Positions 1 through 5,079 of a stretch of DNA of 9,471 bases are shown here, piece after piece. A program made the translations under genes and the position numbers. The stretch is from Betaproteobacteria bacterium RIFCSPLOWO2_02_FULL_68_150 (GTDB lineage: Bacteria; Pseudomonadota; Gammaproteobacteria; Burkholderiales; SG8-39), in assembly GCA_001771975.1 (NCBI GenBank), contig MERE01000154.1:1-9471 (forward strand). The letters are read 5' to 3'. The notes beneath the pieces were generated by a model that was given only the letters and a program-made list of their open reading frames with translations, made no database searches and was not told the origin of the DNA. The first letter of the stretch is position 1. Each line of letters opens with the position of its first letter.

Positions 1-655
1 TCGGTTCGCCCACCGAGAGCCCGCCGATCGCGTAGCCGTCGAAGCCGAGCGCCGTCAGCCCGGCGAGCGAGGCCTCGCGCAGCGCCGCGTACATGCCGCC
101 CTGCACGATGCCGAAGAGGGCGTTGCGGTTGCCTTCGTGCGCGCGCCTGGAGCGCTCGGCCCAGCGCAGCGAAAGCTGCATCGATGCCGCCGTCTGCGCT
201 TCGCTCGCCGGATGCTCCAGGCATTCGTCGAAGATCATGACGACGTCCGCATCGAGCACGTGCTGGATGCGCATCGACTCTTCCGGCGTGAGCAGCAGCC
301 GATCGCCGTTGATCGGCGAGGCGAAGTGCACCCCTTCCTCGGTGATGCGGCGCAGCTTGCCGAGGCTGAACACCTGGAAGCCGCCCGAGTCGGTGAGGAT
401 CGGGCGCGCCCAGCCCATGAAGCGGTGCAGCCCGCCGTGCCTGGCGATCACCTCGAGTCCCGGGCGCAGCCAGAGGTGGAAGGTGTTGCCGAGCACGACC
501 TGCGCGCCGATTTCTTCGAGCTCGGCGGGCGACATCGCCTTGACCGAGCCGTAGGTGCCCACCGGCATGAAAGCGGGAGTGTCGACGCGGCCGTGCGCCA
601 GTTCGAGCACGCCGCGCCGGGCGGCGCCGTCGAAATGACTGAGCGTGAACTTCAC
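1..655 (-). CDS. tgt: Queuine tRNA-ribosyltransferase (bacterial tRNA-guanine transglycosylase), N-terminal part, cut by window edge
   Basis: Tgt exchanges guanine-34 for preQ1 in tRNAs with GUN anticodons (Asp, Asn, His, Tyr), the base-exchange step of queuosine synthesis. I translated about 218 residues. Recognisable blocks are GNTFHLWLRPG (56-66), the TDSGGFQ motif with Asp89 (general base in E. coli numbering), Asp143 in IFDEC, FGIVQGG, and IGGLSVGE just before the edge. The numbering agrees with the E. coli enzyme, so the N-terminus is probably right. The catalytic nucleophile Asp and the zinc-binding C-terminus lie outside the window. The start is GTG at 655-653, overlapping the queA stop as GTGA, so translation is probably coupled to queA. 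The Shine-Dalgarno upstream is weak. Confidence 0.97.
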   Translation of the reverse strand, partial: MKFTLSHFDGAARRGVLELAHGRVDTPAFMPVGTYGSVKAMSPAELEEIGAQVVLGNTFHLWLRPGLEVIARHGGLHRFMGWARPILTDSGGFQVFSLGKLRRITEEGVHFASPINGDRLLLTPEESMRIQHVLDADVVMIFDECLEHPASEAQTAASMQLSLRWAERSRRAHEGNRNALFGIVQGGMYAALREASLAGLTALGFDGYAIGGLSVGEP

Positions 656-1665
656 CGCGTTCTTTCGATCAGCATCGCGTCGCCGTAGGAAAAGAACCGG
701 TAGCGCTGCGCGATCGCGTGTGCGTAGGCTCGCCGCAGGTTTTCGCTGCCGCCGAAGGCCGATACCAGGATCAGCAGGCTCGACTTCGGCAGATGGAAAT
801 TGGTCAGGAGCCGGTCTGCGACCCGGAATTCGAACCCGGGGTAGATGAACAGCGAAGTTTCGCCGCTGCACTCGCCAGTCTGTGCCCAGCTTTCCAGCGC
901 CCGCAGCGCCGTCGTTCCCACGGCAAGCACGCGGCCGCCGGCCGCATGCGTCGCCTCGATGGCGTCGATCGTGGCTTGCGGCACGTCGTAGCGTTCGCTG
1001 TGCATGCGGTGCTGCTCGACCTCTTCACTGCGCAGCGGCTGGAAAGTGCCGGAACCGACGTGCAGCGTGACGCGCGCAAGGCGCACGCCGCCGCGCTCGA
1101 TGCGCTCGAGCAGGGCGCGGTCGAAATGCAGCCCCGCGGTCGGCGCGGCGACCGCGCCTTCCTTATCGGCAAATACGGTCTGATAGCGCTCGGCATCGAC
1201 CGCGTCGGGCCGGTGCCTGACATAAGGCGGCAGCGGCACGTTGCCGCAGCGCTCGAGCACGGCCATCACCGGTTCGGAAAAGCGCGCCCGATAGAGATCA
1301 TTTTCGAGCGCCAGCACCTCGACGCCGACGCCATCGCCCACCGTCAGCCGCGTGCCGGCGCGCGTGCGATGGCCCGAGCGCATCAGCACCAGCGCTTCGC
1401 GCTCGGCGACGATGCGCTCGACGAACACTTCGGTCTTGCCTCCCGTGCTCTTGTGGCCGAACAGGCGCGCCTTGATGACGCGCGTGTCGTTCAGCACAAC
1501 GAGGTCATTTGGCCGCACGAGGCTGGGCAGCTGCGCGAACATCAGGTCTTCGAACGCCCCGGTCTTGCCATCCAGGTGGAGCATGCGGCTCGCGCTGCGC
1601 TCGGCCGCGGGGTGCTGCGCGATGAGTTCTTCGGGCAGCGCGTAATCGAAGTCCGAAGTCTTCAT
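652..1665 (-). CDS. queA: S-adenosylmethionine:tRNA ribosyltransferase-isomerase
   Basis: QueA transfers and isomerises the ribosyl moiety of SAM onto preQ1 at tRNA position 34, giving epoxyqueuosine, the step after Tgt. The 337-residue protein has close to the family's usual length of about 345. Family blocks visible are the N-terminal FDYALPEELIAQHP, VLNDTRVIKARLFG (57-70), APTAGLHFD (174-182), TLHVGSGTFQPL (200-211), VGTTALRALESW (249-260) and the C-terminal TNFHLPKSSLL (288-298). The start is ATG at 1665-1663. There is no Shine-Dalgarno upstream, and a perfect TATAAT lies only 8 bases before the start codon, so the mRNA may be leaderless. The stop overlaps the tgt start by four bases, forming a two-gene queuosine operon. 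Confidence 0.98.
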   Translation of the reverse strand: MKTSDFDYALPEELIAQHPAAERSASRMLHLDGKTGAFEDLMFAQLPSLVRPNDLVVLNDTRVIKARLFGHKSTGGKTEVFVERIVAEREALVLMRSGHRTRAGTRLTVGDGVGVEVLALENDLYRARFSEPVMAVLERCGNVPLPPYVRHRPDAVDAERYQTVFADKEGAVAAPTAGLHFDRALLERIERGGVRLARVTLHVGSGTFQPLRSEEVEQHRMHSERYDVPQATIDAIEATHAAGGRVLAVGTTALRALESWAQTGECSGETSLFIYPGFEFRVADRLLTNFHLPKSSLLILVSAFGGSENLRRAYAHAIAQRYRFFSYGDAMLIERTR

Positions 1666-1673
1666 CCGCGGCC

Positions 1674-1683
1674 ATTATAGAAT
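1674..1683. promoter_or_regulatory. Overlapping divergent -10 elements for queA (minus) and tRNA-Leu (plus)
   Basis: On the minus strand 1679-1674 reads TATAAT, a consensus -10 box placed 8 bases before the queA ATG. On the plus strand the same bases read TATAGAAT (1676-1683), about 17 bases before the mature tRNA 5' end, a suitable distance for a short tRNA leader. I found no convincing -35 hexamer on either side. The assignment rests on position and the -10 match only. Confidence 0.4.
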
Positions 1684-1699
1684 CCGCCCCAGCACCGCA

Positions 1700-1786
1700 G
1701 CCGGAATGGCGGAATCGGTAGACGCAGCGGACTCAAAATCCGCCGGGGGCGACCCCTTGAGAGTTCGAGTCTCTCTTCCGGCACCA
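1700..1786 (+). tRNA. tRNA-Leu(CAA)
   Basis: This is a complete 87-nt class II tRNA. The acceptor stem GCCGGAA (1700-1706) pairs with TTCCGGC (1776-1782), followed by discriminator A1783 and an encoded CCA (1784-1786). The anticodon stem GCGGA/TCCGC encloses the loop CTCAAAA, so the anticodon is CAA (1734-1736), reading UUG leucine codons. The long variable arm GGGG-CGA-CCCC is typical of leucine tRNAs. The T-arm is GAGAG-TTCGAGT-CTCTC. The gene is intact even though its 3' end is duplicated 828 bp downstream, as expected when an element integrates into a tRNA and restores it. Confidence 0.97.
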
Positions 1787-1788
1787 GC
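1758..1788 (+). repeat. attL-like direct repeat, 31 bp (tRNA-Leu T-arm to CCA plus 2 nt)
   Basis: Bases 1758-1788 are identical to 2586-2616. The copy covers one variable-region base, the whole T-arm, the 3' acceptor strand, the CCA and two bases beyond. Identity stops at both outer edges (T1757 versus C2585; A1789 versus G2617). Tyrosine-recombinase elements commonly use tRNA 3' ends of this kind as attachment sites. The left copy belongs to the functional tRNA. Confidence 0.9.
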
Positions 1789-1842
1789 AAAGACCGATGG
1801 ACGAATGGTACGACTCCGGAACGAGTCCTCAAGCTGGCGTTC

Positions 1843-1862
1843 TTGTAGTTTCTAAGCTACAA
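1843..1862. promoter_or_regulatory. Probable toxin-antitoxin operator (20-bp dyad overlapping the toxin start)
   Basis: TTGTAGTTTCTAAGCTACAA is an inverted repeat: TTGTAG and CTACAA pair perfectly, and overall 8 of 9 base pairs match around a CT centre. Its last base is the A of the toxin ATG. Toxin-antitoxin operons are usually repressed by the antitoxin or the complex binding such palindromes. The position over the start codon suggests binding would block initiation. No Shine-Dalgarno lies between the dyad and the ATG. Confidence 0.6.
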
Positions 1863-2209
1863 TGACGTTCGAGGTTCGCCACTACGTAAGTGTCTCGGGC
1901 GTAGACCCCTTCGCCGACTGGTTCAAGGGCCTGCGCGACCGGCAGGTGCAAGCGCGCATCCAGACCCGGATTGACCGCCTGGAGCGCGGGTTGCTCGGCG
2001 ACGTGGAATTCTGCGGCGAGGGCGTGTGGGAACTGCGGATCGATTGGGGTCCGGGCTACCGCGTCTATTACGCGCGCTCGGGCGAGCGGATCATCCTGTT
2101 GCTGCTTGGCGGTGACAAGCGCAAGCAGGACGCGGACATCAAACAGGCGAAGGAGTATTGGCGTGACCACCAGCAAAGGACGAAAACGCAAGGCGAGCGC
2201 CCCCACTAG
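1862..2209 (+). CDS. Type II toxin, RelE/ParE superfamily (HI1419/Gp49-like addiction module killer protein)
   Basis: This 115-residue protein resembles the HI1419-type 'addiction module killer protein' group within the RelE/HigB fold, whose members are usually ribosome-dependent mRNA endonucleases. Diagnostic pieces are the N-terminal beta strand and YVSVSGVDPFADWFKGLRD (8-26), two helices rich in Arg (27-42), then GEGVWELRIDWGPGYRVYY (52-70), a hydrophobic strand IILLLLGGDK (77-86) and a final helix ADIKQAKEYW (91-100). The C-terminus beyond residue 102 is a variable basic tail. Toxin-first order with an overlapping antitoxin is normal for this group. The start fits the family N-terminus although no Shine-Dalgarno precedes it. 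Which RNA or process it attacks cannot be read from sequence. Confidence 0.9.
   Translation: MTFEVRHYVSVSGVDPFADWFKGLRDRQVQARIQTRIDRLERGLLGDVEFCGEGVWELRIDWGPGYRVYYARSGERIILLLLGGDKRKQDADIKQAKEYWRDHQQRTKTQGERPH
2150..2155 (+). promoter_or_regulatory. Ribosome binding site that decides the antitoxin start
   Basis: AAGGAG, inside the toxin reading frame, sits 7 bases before the GTG at 2163. The alternative in-frame GTG at 2211, one base after the toxin stop, has only a poor AAGGCGAG about 13 bases upstream. This favours the upstream start and an overlapping, independently initiated antitoxin. Confidence 0.6.
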
Positions 2210-2498
2210 CGTGCCGCACCGGCCGCACCTTCTCGAATGGCTGAAAGACGCGGCGAACGCGGCGGCCTACGTCGAGGCGGCGCTGGAAGAAGACAACCCG
2301 GCGGGATTGTTGCAGGCGCTTCGCAATATCGCCGAGGCGCGCGGTGGCATGGCGCGTATTGCGGCAAAGACCGGACTCAATCGCGAGGCGCTCTACCGCA
2401 CCCTGTCCCGGCGTGGCAATCCGCAACTCAAGAGCCTTGCCGCGATTCTCGGTGCAACTGGCCTGCGGCTGAGCGTCACGCCAGCCGCGCCGCGCTGA
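2163..2498 (+). CDS. Antitoxin, HTH-type (HI1420/HigA-like addiction module antidote protein)
   Basis: The 111-residue partner of the preceding toxin has the features of the HI1420-type antidote family. A short N-terminal segment HLLEWLKDAANAAAYVEAALEE (22-43) is followed by a helix with ALRNIAEARGG (52-62) and a lambda-repressor-like helix-turn-helix, MARIAAKTGLNREALYRTLS (63-82), then LKSLAAILGATGLRLSV. It should bind and neutralise the toxin and repress the operon through the dyad over the toxin start. I chose GTG 2163 because a strong AAGGAG precedes it; this gives a 47-bp overlap with the toxin and a basic N-terminal extension (SKGRKRK). Starting at GTG 2211 would give 95 residues, nearer the usual family length, so that remains possible. 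Confidence 0.88.
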   Translation: MTTSKGRKRKASAPTSVPHRPHLLEWLKDAANAAAYVEAALEEDNPAGLLQALRNIAEARGGMARIAAKTGLNREALYRTLSRRGNPQLKSLAAILGATGLRLSVTPAAPR

Positions 2499-2544
2499 TC
2501 CGACCACCTCGACGGTCTGCTCGCGGGCGGGAACGTGACGCCGA

Positions 2545-2561
2545 TCAAGCGGGTAGCTTGA
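2545..2561 (+). terminator. Hairpin after the toxin-antitoxin operon, possible weak terminator
   Basis: TCAAGC-GGGTA-GCTTGA forms a perfect 6-bp stem with a 5-nt loop, and flanking GACG (2537-2540) and CGTC (2563-2566) can extend it past a small internal loop. It lies about 46 bases after the antitoxin stop. There is no T-run, so it is not a textbook intrinsic terminator. Confidence 0.35.
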
Positions 2562-2585
2562 ACGTCGCCTGCGCCTAGCCCGCGC

Positions 2586-2616
2586 TGAGAGTTCGAGTCT
2601 CTCTTCCGGCACCAGC
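2586..2616 (+). repeat. attR-like direct repeat, 31-bp copy of the tRNA-Leu 3' end
   Basis: This is an exact copy of 1758-1788. The upstream part of a tRNA (anticodon arm, D-arm, 5' acceptor strand) is absent here, so this is a 3' fragment and not a second tRNA gene. It marks the right boundary of the mini-island. Confidence 0.9.
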
Positions 2617-2640
2617 GCCGTTGTGGCGCGAAGGCTTCGC
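2615..2640 (+). other. Two adjacent hairpins just beyond attR, possible displaced tRNA-Leu 3' trailer
   Basis: GCGCC-GTTGT-GGCGC (2615-2629) is a perfect 5-bp stem, and GCGAAG-G-CTTCGC (2628-2640) is a second palindrome sharing two bases with it. If the 828-bp unit were removed, these would lie immediately after the CCA of tRNA-Leu, where a trailer or terminator belongs. No T-run follows, so the terminator role is only inferred. Confidence 0.35.
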
Positions 2641-2682
2641 TCAGGCCACTCCCGCCGGCGGCAGGCGCCGTACCGGAACTCC

Positions 2683-2734
2683 GTTGCGCCCAACCTATAT
2701 ATGCGTAAATGCGCATATATTGATGTGACGCAAC
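2683..2734. promoter_or_regulatory. Large concentric dyad upstream of the octaheme cytochrome operon, candidate operator/promoter
   Basis: An inner perfect 9-bp inverted repeat, ATATATGCG (2697-2705) and CGCATATAT (2712-2720), shares its exact centre (2708.5) with an outer 6-bp repeat, GTTGCG (2683-2688) and CGCAAC (2729-2734). By hand, 19 of 26 symmetric positions pair. TATATT (2716-2721) in the right arm could be a -10 box, which a bound protein would block. ArsR/SmtB proteins bind AT-rich dyads of about this size, and such a gene ends the cluster, but I saw no second copy of the site near that gene. TTGATGTGACGCAA (2720-2733) also weakly resembles an FNR site; only the outer TTG and CAA and the left half fit. 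Confidence 0.5.
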
Positions 2735-2794
2735 ATGGCGGGCGCGATCCGGACCTAACATCGGTTCAACTGCTCGGCCAGGCGGTCCAGCGCG

Positions 2795-2809
2795 GCCCGC
2801 CCGGCGGGC
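2795..2809 (+). promoter_or_regulatory. GC palindrome overlapping the ribosome-binding region of the octaheme gene
   Basis: GCCCGCCCGGCGGGC is a perfect palindrome apart from its central base and can fold as GCCCG-CCCGG-CGGGC. Its right arm contains the start of GGGCGAG (2806-2812), the only plausible ribosome-binding stretch before the ATG at 2820. Folding would hide that site, so translational control is possible, but GC-rich palindromes are common in this background. Confidence 0.3.
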
Positions 2810-2819
2810 GAGTGACGAT

Positions 2820-4436
2820 ATGCAAATGCCGATGCACGCCGCATTCCGCACCATTGCCGTCATGGCGGCGATGCTCATGGCTGCCGCGGCCCACGGCGCG
2901 CCGGACGCGGCATCGGCCCAGCTGCTCAAGTCCACCTCCGATCACTCCAAATTCAAGGTGTTGCAGCAGGATTTCCAATCCGGCCCGGAAGTCACCAAGG
3001 CCTGCCTGTCCTGCCATACCGAAGCCGCCAGGCAGCTGCAGCTCACGCAGCACTGGAAGTGGGAATTCCTCAACCCGGACGGACGGCGCCTGGGCAAGAA
3101 GAACGTCATCAACAACTTCTGTACCTCGGTCGCCTCGAACTACGCCTACTGCACCACTTGTCACATCGGCTACGGCTGGAAGGACGACCAGTTCGATTTC
3201 ACTGCGCAGGAAAACGTCGACTGCCTGATCTGCCACGACACCACGGGCAACTACCGAAAACCATCCGGTTTCGCGGGCAACGTCGTCACCAGGGACACGG
3301 AGTTTCCCCCGGGCTCGGGCAAGGTGGTCAAAGCGCTCAAGCTTCGACCCATTGCGCAGGAGGTCGCGAAGACCAGCCGCGACAACTGCGGCGCCTGCCA
3401 TTTCTTCGGCGGCGGCGGAGACGGCGTCAAGCACGGCGACCTGGACAGCTCGCTCGCATCGCCCGACAAGGCGCTCGACGTGCACATGGATGCGACGGGC
3501 AACAATTTTGCCTGCGCGACCTGCCACATGACGGAAGGCCACCAGGTCCCGGGCAGCCGTTACGCGCCGACTGCGGTGGACAAGGGCGGCGCGCATCTGC
3601 GCGGCAAGGAACGGACCGGCAACCCGACCACCTGCCAGTCCTGCCACGGCCAGGCGCCGCACAAGGCGAACCTGGCCAAGCTGAACGACCACACCGATAA
3701 AGTCGCCTGCCAGACCTGCCATATTCCCGCGTACGCGCGGGGCGGCATTGCGACCAAGATGGCCTGGGACTGGTCGACCGCCGGCAGGATGGGGCCCGAC
3801 GGCAAGCCTCTGGTGAAGACGGACGCCAAGGGCCGCGTCATTTACACCGCCGCCAAGGGCCATTTCGTCCTGGCCGAAAACGTGGTTCCCGAATATGCCT
3901 GGTTCAACGGCAAGGTGACTTACACCCTGCTGGGCGACAGGATCGAAAAGAGCGATCAGCCGACGCGGATCAATCATTTCGAGGGCAGCGCGAGCGATGG
4001 CAAGTCGACGATCTGGCCGGTCAAGGTGTTCCGCGGCAAGCAGGCCTATGACCCGGTGAACCAGACCCTGGCGGTGCTTCACATGGCCGGCAACGACGAC
4101 ACCGCCTTCTGGACGAACTTCAACTGGGAAAAGGCCGTCGCCGCCGGCATGGCCTCGGTCGGCGCGCCGTTTTCGGGTCAGGTGGATTTCGTGAGCACCG
4201 AGAGCATGTGGCCGATCACGCACATGGTGGCCCCGGCCCAAAGCGCCCTGAAGTGCCGCGACTGCCACGCATCCGACGGCCGCCTGGAAAAGGTGTCCGG
4301 CATCTACATCCCCGGCCGCGGGAGCGACCATGCAACCTGGCTCGACGGCATCGGCTGGGCGCTCGCAGCCCTCGCGCTGTTCGGCGCGCTCGCCCACGGC
4401 AGCGGCCGGATTTTCGTATCCCGGCGCAGAACCTAG
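2820..4436 (+). CDS. otr: Octaheme c-type cytochrome, tetrathionate reductase (Otr) family, membrane-anchored
   Basis: This 538-residue protein has a signal peptide (1 to about 27, ending AHGA) and exactly eight CxxCH heme sites, with cysteines starting at residues 62, 111, 135, 190, 232, 272, 297 and 479. The long gap between hemes 7 and 8 and the segment NVINNFC...CTTCHIGYGW (95-120) fit the octaheme tetrathionate reductase family known from Shewanella. Those enzymes reduce tetrathionate in vitro, and also nitrite and hydroxylamine, in the periplasm. The lysine-ligated active heme of that family cannot be assigned here by eye. A hydrophobic helix at about 510-526 followed by RIFVSRRR looks like a C-terminal membrane anchor with an inside-positive end. 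The start at 2820 is uncertain: Met3 and Met5 are alternatives and the Shine-Dalgarno is weak. It is the first gene of the operon. The direction of catalysis is not known. Confidence 0.9.
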   Translation: MQMPMHAAFRTIAVMAAMLMAAAAHGAPDAASAQLLKSTSDHSKFKVLQQDFQSGPEVTKACLSCHTEAARQLQLTQHWKWEFLNPDGRRLGKKNVINNFCTSVASNYAYCTTCHIGYGWKDDQFDFTAQENVDCLICHDTTGNYRKPSGFAGNVVTRDTEFPPGSGKVVKALKLRPIAQEVAKTSRDNCGACHFFGGGGDGVKHGDLDSSLASPDKALDVHMDATGNNFACATCHMTEGHQVPGSRYAPTAVDKGGAHLRGKERTGNPTTCQSCHGQAPHKANLAKLNDHTDKVACQTCHIPAYARGGIATKMAWDWSTAGRMGPDGKPLVKTDAKGRVIYTAAKGHFVLAENVVPEYAWFNGKVTYTLLGDRIEKSDQPTRINHFEGSASDGKSTIWPVKVFRGKQAYDPVNQTLAVLHMAGNDDTAFWTNFNWEKAVAAGMASVGAPFSGQVDFVSTESMWPITHMVAPAQSALKCRDCHASDGRLEKVSGIYIPGRGSDHATWLDGIGWALAALALFGALAHGSGRIFVSRRRT

Positions 4437-4449
4437 GCGCAAACCGATC

Positions 4450-5079
4450 ATGGCACGCGTATACATCTTCAAGCGCTTCGAGCGCTTCTGGCACTGGGCC
4501 CAGGCCGCCCTCGTCGTTGCCCTGCTGCTCACCGGCTTCGAGGTCCACGGCAGCTATCGGCTGTTGGGCTGGGAGCGAGCGGCAAGCCTGCACACGAGCG
4601 CGGCGTGGCTGCTGATCGGCTTGTGGCTGTTCGCGATCTTCTGGCACTTCACCACGGGTGAATGGAAACAATACATCCCGACCACCGAGAAGGTTTTCGC
4701 GATGCTGAAGTATTACCTGGTCGGCATCTTCAGCGACGCGCCGCATCCGTTCCGGGTCACGCGGCTGAGCAAACACAATCCCCTGCAGCGCCTTGCCTAC
4801 CTCCTGGTGAAGGTCTGCATCAACCCGCTGATCTGGGTGAGCGGGCTGCTCTACCTCTATTACAACGAGCTCGGCGCGACGGTCTTCGCCGGCCCGGGCC
4901 TGGGCGCGATCGCGCTGGTGCACACCGCCGCGGCTTTCCTGATGCTCGCATTCCTGATCGCGCACGCCTACCTCGCAACCACGGGCCATACGCCGCTCGC
5001 GCATGTCAAGGCGATGATCACCGGTTGGGAGGATCTGGACGATGAACCCGCGCACGAACCGACAAGGAGCCACACATGA
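4450..5079 (+). CDS. Cytochrome b561-type membrane subunit (Ni/Fe-hydrogenase/thiosulfate reductase cyt b family)
   Basis: This 209-residue integral membrane protein has about four transmembrane helices (roughly 15-33, 47-67, 117-138 and 150-175). Helix-embedded or helix-flanking histidines at 15 (FWHWAQ), 48 (LHTSAAW), 66 (FWHFTTG), 158 (LVHTAAA) and 172 (IAHAY) match the diheme-b arrangement of the prokaryotic cytochrome b561 family, which exchanges electrons between quinones and periplasmic c-type partners. It begins 13 bases after the octaheme gene and overlaps the next cytochrome by four bases, so it is the likely quinone link of this complex. I chose ATG 4450 because the family N-terminus (VYIFKRFERFWHW) begins there; an upstream in-frame ATG at 4330 lies inside the octaheme gene. 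The Shine-Dalgarno is weak, so coupled translation is plausible. Confidence 0.88.
   Translation: MARVYIFKRFERFWHWAQAALVVALLLTGFEVHGSYRLLGWERAASLHTSAAWLLIGLWLFAIFWHFTTGEWKQYIPTTEKVFAMLKYYLVGIFSDAPHPFRVTRLSKHNPLQRLAYLLVKVCINPLIWVSGLLYLYYNELGATVFAGPGLGAIALVHTAAAFLMLAFLIAHAYLATTGHTPLAHVKAMITGWEDLDDEPAHEPTRSHT

Larger units (their letters stand above)
1789..2585. mobile_element. Miniature tRNA-Leu genomic island carrying only a toxin-antitoxin pair
   Basis: The 797 bp between the two 31-bp tRNA-derived repeats contain one toxin-antitoxin operon, its probable operator and a 3' hairpin, and nothing else that looks like a gene. No integrase or excisionase is present. Flanking repeats at a tRNA 3' end are the hallmark of site-specific integration. 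The unit is either the residue of a larger island that lost its integrase but kept its addiction module, or a small non-autonomous element moved in trans. The sequence alone cannot separate these. Confidence 0.7.

Noticed and set aside
718..1680. A 320-codon plus-strand frame opposite queA
   Set aside because: It is the antisense shadow of queA, which is unmistakable on the minus strand.
1812..1827. GACTC-CGGAAC-GAGTC hairpin between tRNA-Leu and the toxin gene as a terminator
   Set aside because: The stem is only 5 bp with no T-run. It could be a second operator half or chance, so it is not called.
2586..2614. A second tRNA-Leu gene
   Set aside because: Only the T-arm, 3' acceptor strand and CCA are present; there is no anticodon arm, D-arm or 5' acceptor strand.
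2720..2733. A confident FNR/Anr binding site
   Set aside because: TTGAT-GTGA-CGCAA matches only 8 of 10 consensus positions (the AT of the right half-site is CG), and it overlaps a dyad that explains the bases better.
2766..4532. A 588-codon open frame on the minus strand opposite the octaheme gene
   Set aside because: It is the antisense shadow of a gene with eight CxxCH motifs and a signal peptide; GC-rich third positions keep the opposite strand open, and its translation shows no domain I know.
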